Under the pieces are notes generated by a model that saw only the letters and a list, made by a program, of their open reading frames with translations, was not told where the DNA came from and searched no databases. The position numbers and the translations under genes were made by a program. From Sphingobacteriales bacterium (GTDB lineage Bacteria > Bacteroidota > Bacteroidia > Chitinophagales > Chitinophagaceae): a stretch of 64,000 nt of DNA. Positions 57,062 through 64,000 of the stretch are shown one piece after another. The DNA lies in contig JACQDV010000008.1 in the NCBI GenBank assembly GCA_016200915.1, forward strand, positions 186,001 to 250,000. Reading direction: 5' to 3'. Within the stretch, counting starts at the first letter, position 1. Every line of letters starts with the position of its first letter.

Positions 57062-57478
57062 ATGATAAAACTCCAAATCATTGGCAATCTTGGAAAGGAT
57101 TGTGTAGTAAACACTGTAAACGGTAAAACTGTAATGAATTTTACAGTAGCACATACTGAAAAGTTTAAAGATGCACAGGGCAATCCCAAGGACCGCACTA
57201 CCTGGGTTGATTGTGCCTATTGGAGCGACCGCACTGGGGTTGCTCCTTATCTTAAGAAAGGAACGCAGGTTTATGCTGAAGGCACACCAGAAGTAAGAAC
57301 TTTTCAACGCCAGGATGGCACTGCAGGTGCTTCACTTACTTTAAGAGTGTTAAGCATTCAATTATTAGGAAATGCTAATCGCAGTGAGGGTGGGCAAAGT
57401 GAACCATCATCAGCACCATCTTCTTCCGGAAGTTATGCACCATCATCAAACGAAGCAGTTGATGATTTACCGTTTTAA
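57062..57478 (+). CDS. ssb: Single-stranded DNA-binding protein
   Basis: 138 residues. The N-terminal OB fold (about 1-105) reads MIKLQIIGNLGKDCVVNTVNGKTVMNFTVAHTEKF, with WVDCAYWSDRTGVAPYLKKGTQVYAEGTPEVRTF. A Ser/Gly-rich flexible tail ends in the acidic protein-interaction tip VDDLPF. It is the essential tetrameric ssDNA binder for replication and repair, and an interaction partner of RecG through that tip. It has its own promoter box and terminator. Confidence 0.96.
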   Translation: MIKLQIIGNLGKDCVVNTVNGKTVMNFTVAHTEKFKDAQGNPKDRTTWVDCAYWSDRTGVAPYLKKGTQVYAEGTPEVRTFQRQDGTAGASLTLRVLSIQLLGNANRSEGGQSEPSSAPSSSGSYAPSSNEAVDDLPF

Positions 57479-57501
57479 TCAATCATGAATATATTATTTA
57501 T

Positions 57502-57534
57502 AAATGCCCCCAACTTGTTGGGGGGCATTTTCAT
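57502..57534 (+). terminator. Intrinsic terminator after ssb
   Basis: AAATGCCCCCAAC pairs with GTTGGGGGGCATTT across a short turn, followed by TTTCATTT. The CCCCAAC/GTTGGGG core recurs upstream of sucA (47305-47322). It can also serve the convergent radC. Confidence 0.85.
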
Positions 57535-57546
57535 TTATATAACTTA

Positions 57547-58239
57547 TCATATCAATCCTTCATCAGCAAAGCTAAAATAACCTTCATCACTAACTATTAT
57601 GTGATCCATTACCGTAATATCTAATAAACGGGCAGCTTCTTTTATTTTATTGGTAAGCACTTCATCGGCTTTGCTGGGTTTTAAACTCCCTGATGGATGA
57701 TTATGTGAGAGAATAATATTAACTGCTTCTGATTCTAATGCTTTTTTTAAAATAATTCTTGGATCGGCAACTGTTCCGGTGATACCTCCTTCGCTGATAA
57801 TTTCAAAATGATTGATCTTATTGGCACGGTTTAAAAACAAAACCGCAAATACTTCGTGCCGGTAATCGCTAAATAAAGCCTGTAGATAACTGGCTATATC
57901 TTTACTGTCTTTTATTATTGGTTTGTTTAAAGAAGCTGCTGCTTGTCTTCTTCTTCCTAATTCTAAGGCTGCAGCAATTGTAATTGCCTTTGCTTCGCCA
58001 ATGCCTTTTACCTTCATTAATTCCTTAATGCTGAGTTTACTTAGTTCAACAAGGTTATCTTTTCCTAAACGAAGCACTTCTTTGGCGAGGTCAATGGCAG
58101 ATTTGTTTTTACTACCCGTGGCGATTAGAATAGCCAGCAACTCCGAATGACTCATATTTATTGTGCCGTGGGCCAACATTTTTTCTCTGGGCCGGTCATC
58201 GGGTGCCCAATTTTTTATGGTAAGATTTTTTTCTTGCAT
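57547..58239 (-). CDS. radC: RadC family JAB-domain protein
   Basis: 230 residues. The N-terminal helix-hairpin-helix region has PREKMLAHGTINMSHSELLAILIATGSK and IKELMKVKGIGEAKAITIAAALELGRR. The C-terminal JAB/MPN domain has the metal-binding motif LSHNHPSGSLKPSKADEVLT and VMDHIIVSDEGYFSF. Long annotated as a DNA-repair protein. The exact biochemical role is unsettled. Confidence 0.95.
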   Translation of the reverse strand: MQEKNLTIKNWAPDDRPREKMLAHGTINMSHSELLAILIATGSKNKSAIDLAKEVLRLGKDNLVELSKLSIKELMKVKGIGEAKAITIAAALELGRRRQAAASLNKPIIKDSKDIASYLQALFSDYRHEVFAVLFLNRANKINHFEIISEGGITGTVADPRIILKKALESEAVNIILSHNHPSGSLKPSKADEVLTNKIKEAARLLDITVMDHIIVSDEGYFSFADEGLI

Positions 58240-58293
58240 ATATCAAATTAACTCTTTATTTTCGATTTACCAATATTCAAAAATCCAATTATA

Positions 58294-58539
58294 ATGAAAA
58301 CCCTAACCTCCACCAAGAGCCGTAGTCTGCGTACAGTACTTTCTGACTTAATAATCTACGGAAATTTAGCATTCACATTCGTCTTTTTTTCAGCGGCTTT
58401 CAACAAAGGTTGCAGTAATTCATCAGCTGCTATCAATAAAACTAATGAAATTGCTGTTTCTCAAAAAAACAATACTACATTGGAATTAACTGAGAAGGGG
58501 CAGGCGAAAACTGCTGCCATTATTACTTCGGTAAAATAA
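58294..58539 (+). CDS. Small hypothetical membrane protein
   Basis: 81 residues, not recognised: a basic N-terminus, one hydrophobic segment (about 20-40, LSDLIIYGNLAFTFVFFSAAF) and a polar tail with Lys/Thr-rich ELTEKGQAKTAAIITSVK. It is between radC and prs, both transcribed away from it or beyond it, in an AT-rich context. It may be genuine but has no family support. Confidence 0.45.
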   Translation: MKTLTSTKSRSLRTVLSDLIIYGNLAFTFVFFSAAFNKGCSNSSAAINKTNEIAVSQKNNTTLELTEKGQAKTAAIITSVK

Positions 58540-58666
58540 AATCAGATTAAATAAGTAACCAAGGTGTTGGTTCTGCGGACAGAATTACTAACTTTTTTTC
58601 CATTTTCTCAATTCCGGGTAAATAGTAAGGGTTGAAACTTTTAACTTCGCCGCACATTTACACTCT

Positions 58667-59617
58667 ATGCAGCCCTCAGCTAAAATTTTCTCCGGTAACG
58701 GCTCGCAATATTTGGCCGAAAAAATTGCGCAAAAATTTGGTATCCCCCTTGGAAAAGCTACCGTTCAGCGGTTTAGCGATGGGGAAATTCAACCAGTATT
58801 TCATGAAAGTATAAGGGGAGATTATGTTTTTTTGGTGCAAAGTACATTTGCACCGGCTGAAAATATAATGGAATTATTGCTGATGATTGATGCAGCAAAA
58901 AGAGCGTCGGCCTATAAAGTTATCGCTGTTATTCCTTATTATGGATATGCCCGTCAGGATCGTAAAGACAGACCACGTGTAGCAATTGGAAGTAAACTGG
59001 TTGCCAATATGTTAGTGGCAGCAGGTGCTGACAGGATTATTACCATGGATTTGCATGCGCCGCAAATTCAGGGGTATTTTGATATACCGGTGGATCATCT
59101 TGACAGTTCAGCAATTTTTATCCCTTACATAGAGAATCTGAAGCTGGAAAACCTTACCTTTGCGGCCCCTGATGTGGGAAGTGCCAACAGGATACGTGAA
59201 ATAGCAAGCTATTTTGAAGTGGAAATGGTGATTTGCGATAAGCATAGAAAACGGGCAAACGAAATAGCCAGCATGGTTGTAATTGGAGATGTGGCGGACA
59301 GGGATATAGTGTTGATTGATGACATTTGCGATACCGGAGGTACTTTGGCTAAGTCAGCAGCTCTTTTAAAAGAAAAAGGTGCAAGAAGTGTTAGAGCACT
59401 TTGTACACATCCTGTTTTAAGTGGAAAGGCATATGAGAATATTGAAAACAGTGTGCTGGAAGAATTAGTTGTTTGTGATACGATTCCATTAAGACAACCA
59501 TCTTCCAAAATAAAAGTGATTAGTGTTGCAGAATTATTTGCCATTGCTATCCGTAATGCATATGAAAACAGGAGTATCACTGGTTTATTTATACATAGCC
59601 AGCTGAGGAATAAATAA
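58667..59617 (+). CDS. prs: Ribose-phosphate pyrophosphokinase
   Basis: 316 residues. ATG 58667 gives MQPSAKIFSGNGSQYLAEKIAQ. Motifs: RFSDGEIQPVFHESIRGDYVFLVQST, YYGYARQDRKDRPRVAIGSKLVANML, the active-site flexible loop MDLHAPQIQGYFDIPVDHL, and the PRPP loop VLIDDICDTGGTLAKSA. It makes PRPP from ribose 5-phosphate and ATP for nucleotide, His and Trp synthesis. A TAACTTCG near-match to the -7 box lies ~18-25 bases upstream. Confidence 0.97.
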   Translation: MQPSAKIFSGNGSQYLAEKIAQKFGIPLGKATVQRFSDGEIQPVFHESIRGDYVFLVQSTFAPAENIMELLLMIDAAKRASAYKVIAVIPYYGYARQDRKDRPRVAIGSKLVANMLVAAGADRIITMDLHAPQIQGYFDIPVDHLDSSAIFIPYIENLKLENLTFAAPDVGSANRIREIASYFEVEMVICDKHRKRANEIASMVVIGDVADRDIVLIDDICDTGGTLAKSAALLKEKGARSVRALCTHPVLSGKAYENIENSVLEELVVCDTIPLRQPSSKIKVISVAELFAIAIRNAYENRSITGLFIHSQLRNK

Positions 59618-59618
59618 A

Positions 59619-59657
59619 TTTCAGGATTTGAACATTAGTAATGTTCAAATCCTGAAA
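59619..59657. repeat. 39-bp near-perfect palindrome between prs and rplY
   Basis: TTTCAGGATTTGAACATTA (59619-59637), one G, then its exact complement (59639-59657): 19-bp arms. No T-run after it. It begins directly after the prs stop. Confidence 0.85.
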
Positions 59658-59692
59658 CCAGAAATTTTGAAATTTTAAAACACAAATAAAAA

Positions 59693-60331
59693 ATGAAAAC
59701 AATTACAATCGAAGGACAACTGAGGACCGAGATTGGCAAAAAAGCCACCCGCCAATACCGCTCTCAGGAATTAGTGCCTGGTGTAATTTACGGGGGTGCA
59801 CAGGAAGTCAATTTTTTAGCTCCTGCTGCTGCATTCAAGCCGTTGGTTTACACTCCGGACTTCCAATTAGCAGAAATCAAAGTAGATGGTAAAACGTACA
59901 AATGTATTTTGAAAGATTTACAGTTTGACAAAGTAACCGATACATTAATTCATGTTGACTTACTGGAACTGGTAGATAACAAAAAAGTTATTGCTACAAT
60001 TCCAATCAAATTTACCGGAACATCTGTAGGAGTTAAAGGCGGTGGTAAGCTTATTACCAAAATGAAATCATTAAAAGTAAAAACGCTTCCCAGGTATCTA
60101 AAAGAAAACATTGAAGTAGATATTACGAACCTTGATTTGAACGGTAATATTCGTGTGGAAGATGTGAAAGATGAAAACCTGGAAGTAATGAACTCCCCCC
60201 GTATTCCTATTGCATCTGTAGTATTAACCCGTCAGTTAAAACAGGAAGAAGCTACTGCCACTCCTGCCGCACCTGCTGCTGCAGCACCAAAAGCTGCTGC
60301 TCCTGCTGCTGCACCAGCCGCAAAAAAATAA
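59693..60331 (+). CDS. rplY: 50S ribosomal protein L25/general stress protein Ctc
   Basis: 212 residues. The L25 5S-rRNA-binding domain (about 1-95) starts MKTITIEGQLRTEIGKKATRQYRSQELVPGVIYGG, followed by the CTC-type beta domain with VDLLELVDNKKVIATIPIKFTGTSVGVKGGGKL and IEVDITNLDLNGNIRVEDVKDE. The C-terminus is a low-complexity Ala/Pro tail (about 185-212). It is followed by pth, a common gene order (prs-rplY-pth) in many bacteria. Confidence 0.95.
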   Translation: MKTITIEGQLRTEIGKKATRQYRSQELVPGVIYGGAQEVNFLAPAAAFKPLVYTPDFQLAEIKVDGKTYKCILKDLQFDKVTDTLIHVDLLELVDNKKVIATIPIKFTGTSVGVKGGGKLITKMKSLKVKTLPRYLKENIEVDITNLDLNGNIRVEDVKDENLEVMNSPRIPIASVVLTRQLKQEEATATPAAPAAAAPKAAAPAAAPAAKK

Positions 60332-60352
60332 AGCAATTTTTTATTGTTATAC

Positions 60353-60380
60353 ACCCGGGGTTATTGCTCCGGGTTTTTTA
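60353..60380 (+). terminator. Intrinsic terminator after rplY
   Basis: Arms ACCCGG (60353-60358) and CCGGGT (60369-60374) with a 10-base loop, then T6. Confidence 0.8.
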
Positions 60381-60404
60381 TTTACATATTGAAGGATGGT
60401 AACT

Positions 60405-60412
60405 TATTTTTG
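60405..60412 (+). promoter_or_regulatory. Putative -7 promoter box of pth
   Basis: TATTTTTG, exact TAnnTTTG, 10 bases before the ATG at 60422; it would let pth be transcribed after the rplY terminator. Confidence 0.45.
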
Positions 60413-60421
60413 TAATTAGTC

Positions 60422-61000
60422 ATGAATAAATTTTTAATTGCAGGCCTGGGAAATATCGGTGATGAATATGCTCATACCCGTCATAATATCGGGTTTGATG
60501 TAGTGAATGCGTTTGTAAAAAAACACAAAGGAAGTTTCAGACAGGATCGGTTAGCATATGTTGCCGAAATAAAATGGAAGGGTAAAATTTTTATTTGTAT
60601 TTGCCCCACTACTTATATGAATCTTAGTGGAAAAGCATTTAAATACTGGCTGGATAAAGAAAAGATTGATTTAGCCAATACCCTTACCATTGTAGATGAA
60701 GTAGCATTGCCAATTAATAAACTTCGGTTACGTCCCTCTGGTAGTTCGGCCGGACATAATGGGCTTAAAGATATTGAAGCAGTAATGGGTACTGTTAATT
60801 ATCCAAGATTGCGGTTTGGTATCGGTAATGATTATCCTAAAGGGATGCAGGCCGATTTTGTATTGGCAAAATGGAAAAAAGAAGAAGAGCCGTTAGTAAA
60901 ATTAAAAATCGAGAAGTCTGCATCTATTATTGAAGATTTCGCCACTATTGGAATTGAACGGACTATGAATGAAGTGAATAAAATGGAATTTGTTGTATGA
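60422..61000 (+). CDS. pth: Aminoacyl-tRNA hydrolase
   Basis: 192 residues. Conserved FLIAGLGNIGDEYAHTRHNIGFDVV with the catalytic His and Asp, CPTTYMNLSGKAF, and the RLRPSGSSAGHNGLKDIEAVMGTVNYPRLRFGIG block. It releases tRNA from peptidyl-tRNA that has fallen off ribosomes and is essential. It is the third gene of a prs-rplY-pth order. Length normal. Confidence 0.96.
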   Translation: MNKFLIAGLGNIGDEYAHTRHNIGFDVVNAFVKKHKGSFRQDRLAYVAEIKWKGKIFICICPTTYMNLSGKAFKYWLDKEKIDLANTLTIVDEVALPINKLRLRPSGSSAGHNGLKDIEAVMGTVNYPRLRFGIGNDYPKGMQADFVLAKWKKEEEPLVKLKIEKSASIIEDFATIGIERTMNEVNKMEFVV

Positions 61001-61105
61001 ATAAAAACTCTTATCTATATTCGCAGACGGATTAATCTGAAAATAAACCCTTTAATTTCCTTTATCCAGTTAAACCAAGCTTAACCACAAACCAAATCTG
61101 AATCA

Positions 61106-61717
61106 ATGAAAATCTTTTGTGTAGGTCGTAATTATGCCGAACATGCTAAGGAACTGGGAAATGCGATTCCGGATGAACCGGTAATCTTCATTAAACCCAA
61201 AAGTGCGTTATTACAAACGCATACTCCTTTCTATTATCCTGAATTTACCAATGAGCTTCATTATGAAGCCGAGCTGGTATTGAGAGTTAGTAAAAATGGC
61301 AAGTATATACAGGAGCGTCATGCTTCAAAATACTTTAATGGAATTACTGTTGGTATAGATTTTACGGCCAGGGACCTCCAGGCTGAGTTAAAAGAAAAAG
61401 GTCTTCCCTGGGAAAAAGCGAAAGGCTGGGATAACTCTGCAGTGGTTGGTAAATGGATTGACATTACTCCAAAGATGAACTTAAAGGATATTAATTTTTC
61501 TCTTACAAAAAATAAAGAAGTCGTTCAGCAGGGAAATAGTAAAGACATGATTTTTACTTTTGACCAGATTGTAGCGAATATTTCCAATTACTTCTCCCTA
61601 AATATTGGTGATCTCATTTTTACCGGAACTCCTGCTGGAGTAGGTGAGTGTGTAGTAGGTGATGAACTGGAAGGATTTCTTGATAAAGAAAGCATGTTTC
61701 AGGTGGAAGTGAAGTAG
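61106..61717 (+). CDS. Fumarylacetoacetate hydrolase family protein
   Basis: 203 residues, single FAH domain: KIFCVGRNYAEHAKELGN, EPVIFIKPKSALL, ELHYEAELVLRVSK (metal-binding Glu residues), GIDFTARDLQAELKEKGLPWEKAKGWDNSAVVG, and IFTGTPAGVGECVVGDELEG. The family includes acylpyruvate hydrolases and oxaloacetate decarboxylases/tautomerases; the short form here fits the latter type. The substrate is not determined. The 61001-61105 gap shows only weak AAACCA-type words. Confidence 0.9.
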   Translation: MKIFCVGRNYAEHAKELGNAIPDEPVIFIKPKSALLQTHTPFYYPEFTNELHYEAELVLRVSKNGKYIQERHASKYFNGITVGIDFTARDLQAELKEKGLPWEKAKGWDNSAVVGKWIDITPKMNLKDINFSLTKNKEVVQQGNSKDMIFTFDQIVANISNYFSLNIGDLIFTGTPAGVGECVVGDELEGFLDKESMFQVEVK

Positions 61718-61817
61718 TATATATCATTCAGCTATTTATGCCCATGTAAATAAAACTATAGGGGCATTTTTATTTTCAATTCGTTACTAAAATATAATTA
61801 AAAGAGACCTTTATGCT

Positions 61818-61825
61818 TACTTTTG
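61818..61825 (+). promoter_or_regulatory. -7 promoter box of the fused E1 gene
   Basis: TACTTTTG, exact TAnnTTTG, 25 bases before ATG 61850. It overlaps the longer open frame's start (61823), supporting the internal start. Confidence 0.55.
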
Positions 61826-61849
61826 CCAATACTAACGTTTGATTGCTTC

Positions 61850-63916
61850 ATGCTAAATAATGAAATTTTGCTCAAGGCATACCAATTCATGTGTTATGCC
61901 AGGTATATGGCCGAGACTTATGAGAATAACCGTACCCTTTGCAAATATGTTCATTCCACTTCAAGAGGTCATGAAGCTATTCAATTAGCTACCGCTTTTC
62001 AATTACAAACACAGGATTTTGTTAGTCCCTATTACAGGGATGAAAGTATTTTACTTGGATTAGGGTTTACTCCATATCAACTAATGTTACAATTGCTGGC
62101 AAAAGGTGATGATATATTTACTGGAGGAAGAGAATATTATGCACATCCGAATTATAAAGGAGAAGACAAACCAACAATTATTCATCAGAGCAGTGCCACC
62201 GGCATGCAGGCAATTCCAACAACAGGAATAGCACAGGGAATTCAGTATTTAGAAAAAATAAAATCTGATCAACTAAGAAAAGGCGACAAAGGAGAATTGC
62301 CAATTGTGATTTGTTCATTTGGCGATGCCAGTATTACAGAAGGGGAGGTAAGTGAAGCATTTCAGTTTGCCGTATTAAAGCAATTGCCCATCATTTATTT
62401 AGTTCAGGATAATAACTGGGGTATTAGTGTAAGCGTTGATGAAGCAAGAGCAATGAATGCATTTGAATTTGCTGCAGGATTTAAAGGTATGCATCGCATA
62501 CAAGTGGATGGGAGCGATTTTGAAGCTTCTTTTGAAGTGATGAAACAGGTTTGTGATTTTGTACGAAAGGAACGTAAACCATATTTGGTACATGCACAAG
62601 TTCCTTTATTGGGTCATCACACCAGTGGGGTGAGAAAAGAGTTTTATCGTAGTAAGGAGGATTTAGAAAAACATCTTCAACATGATCCGGGCCCAAAACT
62701 TCGCAATAAACTTTTATATAAAGGATTTACCGAAGCTGAATTACTGAATATTGAAAAAGAAGCTGCTGATTTTATTGCAAAGCAATTTGAAAAAGCAAAG
62801 AATGCTCCTGAACCTGATCCATCAACAGTTAGTGAACATGTATTTGCTCCAACAACAATAACAGAAGAAAAAGGAGAGAGAAATCCTGCGGGTGCCAATA
62901 AAGTTTTAATGGTTGATGCAGCCTTATTTGCTATTCGTGAAATAATGGAACAACATCCGTACGCATTATTATTTGGACAGGATGTAGGAAGAAGATTAGG
63001 TGGCGTATTTCGGGAAGCAGCAACATTAGCAGAACAATTTGGTGATCACCGGGTGTTTAATACAGCTATACAGGAAGCCTATATCGTTGGTTCAACAGTT
63101 GGTTTAAGTGTAGTAGGATTAAAACCAATTGTTGAAGTACAATTTGCAGATTATATCTATCCCGGTTTAAATCAGTTAGTAACAGAAGTAGCTAAATCAT
63201 GTTATCTCAGTAACGGTAAGTTTCCGGTGTCCATGATTCTTCGTGTTCCTATAGGTGCCTATGGTGGCGGCGGTCCTTATCATAGCGGAAGTGTGGAATC
63301 AACATTGCTTTCAATAAAAGGAATTAAAATAGCTTACCCTTCCAATGCTGCTGATATGAAAGGGCTGATGAAAGCAGCTTATTATGATTCTAATCCGGTG
63401 ATCATGCTGGAGCATAAAGGACTTTACTGGAGTAAGGTGCCCGGAACGGAAGAAGCTAAAACAACCGAACCATCATCAAATTATATTCTTCCGTTCGGAA
63501 AAGCCAATATTGTTTTACATGCAAAAGAAGAATTTATTGAATCCGGAGAAACATGTTGTGTTATTACTTATGGAATGGGAGTGTACTGGACAAAGAGTGC
63601 CTCAAAAAATTTTCCAGGGAAAATCGAAATTATTGATCTGAGAACATTATACCCTTTGGATGAAGAGTTGATATTCTCCACTGTAAAAAAACATGGTAAA
63701 TGTTTAGTACTTACTGAAGAACAACAAAACAATTCATTTGCCGAAGCATTAGCTGGCCGTATTGCTAAAAATTGTTTTTCTTCTCTTGATGCACCGGTAC
63801 AGGTGTTGGGTGCATTAAATCTGCCGGCTGTGCCTATGAATATTCATTTGGAACAAGCAATGCTTCCTGATAAAGAAAAGGTAATTTCCATTCTGAATTA
63901 TTTATTGTCATACTAA
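61850..63916 (+). CDS. 2-oxoacid dehydrogenase E1, fused alpha and beta subunits
   Basis: 688 residues from ATG 61850. Alpha part (about 1-325): TSRGHEAIQLATAFQL, SPYYRDESILLGLG, and a thiamine diphosphate motif CSFGDASITEGEVSEAFQFAVLKQLPIIYLVQDNNWGIS. The motif has GDA where the family usually has GDG. Beta part (about 345-688): FGQDVGRRLGGVFREAATLAEQFGDHRVFNTAIQEAYIVGSTVGL, RVPIGAYGGGGPYHSGSVE and YPSNAADMKGLMKAAY. Fused alpha-beta E1s of this kind in Bacteroidota decarboxylate branched-chain 2-oxo acids or pyruvate. No E2 or E3 gene is adjacent. The window ends 84 bases after the stop with no further feature. Confidence 0.92.
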   Translation: MLNNEILLKAYQFMCYARYMAETYENNRTLCKYVHSTSRGHEAIQLATAFQLQTQDFVSPYYRDESILLGLGFTPYQLMLQLLAKGDDIFTGGREYYAHPNYKGEDKPTIIHQSSATGMQAIPTTGIAQGIQYLEKIKSDQLRKGDKGELPIVICSFGDASITEGEVSEAFQFAVLKQLPIIYLVQDNNWGISVSVDEARAMNAFEFAAGFKGMHRIQVDGSDFEASFEVMKQVCDFVRKERKPYLVHAQVPLLGHHTSGVRKEFYRSKEDLEKHLQHDPGPKLRNKLLYKGFTEAELLNIEKEAADFIAKQFEKAKNAPEPDPSTVSEHVFAPTTITEEKGERNPAGANKVLMVDAALFAIREIMEQHPYALLFGQDVGRRLGGVFREAATLAEQFGDHRVFNTAIQEAYIVGSTVGLSVVGLKPIVEVQFADYIYPGLNQLVTEVAKSCYLSNGKFPVSMILRVPIGAYGGGGPYHSGSVESTLLSIKGIKIAYPSNAADMKGLMKAAYYDSNPVIMLEHKGLYWSKVPGTEEAKTTEPSSNYILPFGKANIVLHAKEEFIESGETCCVITYGMGVYWTKSASKNFPGKIEIIDLRTLYPLDEELIFSTVKKHGKCLVLTEEQQNNSFAEALAGRIAKNCFSSLDAPVQVLGALNLPAVPMNIHLEQAMLPDKEKVISILNYLLSY

Positions 63917-64000
63917 TGTCTTAAAAGGCTGAATGAAATTTGTCAAAACCTGCTTTTGATTAGATGATATTTAATCAATTAATCTTGTATTGAACAAATA

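Noticed and set aside
1-64000. tRNA or rRNA genes
   Set aside because: No T-loop GGTTCGAATCC-like blocks with matching acceptor stems or rRNA signatures were noticed by eye; a tRNA search program could still find a divergent one.

Overview
The window looks like a chromosomal segment of a member of the Bacteroidota, most likely Chitinophagaceae or a close relative. The evidence is an AT-rich genome, promoter -7 boxes of the TAnnTTTG type rather than TATAAT, few Shine-Dalgarno sequences, four proteins with type IX secretion (T9SS) C-terminal sorting domains, a PorP/SprF protein, and a fused alpha/beta 2-oxoacid dehydrogenase E1. The family placement is inferred from gene content and was not tested by a search. 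No tRNA, rRNA, CRISPR array, insertion sequence or prophage was seen. No gene-free stretch exceeds 300 bases once true starts are assigned.

Layout. 1-5.4 kb: end of a TonB-type energy transducer, exbD, mnmE, a FemAB/BioF2-like acetyltransferase and a membrane glycosyltransferase. 5.4-12.3 kb: recG, then a large PKD-repeat protein with a type B sorting domain paired with a PorP/SprF protein. 12.3-21.5 kb: a coiled-coil membrane protein behind a double operator, a GlcD-like oxidase, a beta-barrel protein, two LOG-family proteins around a sodium:solute symporter, an orphan membrane protein, an O-methyltransferase, a glucosaminidase-LysM protein and hpt. 21.6-30.1 kb (minus strand): a 2077-residue alpha-2-macroglobulin, sucD, surE and a small membrane protein. 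30.2-31.4 kb: a LexA-like XRE-S24 regulator bracketed by inverted copies of a 135-bp repeat. 31.4-35.7 kb: an operon with a sugar-kinase/RapZ-C fusion, a MurU-like nucleotidyltransferase, a haem-binding protein, pdeM and a histone-deacetylase-like enzyme. 35.7-47.2 kb: a T9SS surface protein, the ligase-associated DEXH helicase, a periplasmic-binding protein with guaA, a GIN-domain lipoprotein, a secreted endonuclease I and rpsT. 47.4-51.5 kb: sucA-odhB. 51.6-64 kb: an RsmB-like RNA methyltransferase, a secreted subtilase, a lipoprotein, mnmA, ssb, radC, prs, rplY, pth, a fumarylacetoacetase-family enzyme and the fused E1.

How it fits together. Most genes are core metabolism (TCA-cycle 2-oxoglutarate dehydrogenase and succinyl-CoA ligase, GMP and PRPP synthesis), tRNA modification (mnmE, mnmA) and DNA repair (recG, radC, ssb, pdeM, DEXH helicase). 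Between them lie surface and secreted proteins exported by T9SS.

The least expected signals are repeats. The first is a MITE-like 134-136 bp element with 16-bp terminal inverted repeats, in three copies. The second is a set of degenerate 7-bp tandem repeats, found between genes and in frame inside two genes. The third is a set of GC-rich palindromes, two of them in frame inside the alpha-2-macroglobulin gene. The kinase-RapZ/MurU pair and two apparent single-base N-terminal frameshifts in the same operon also deserve a second look.
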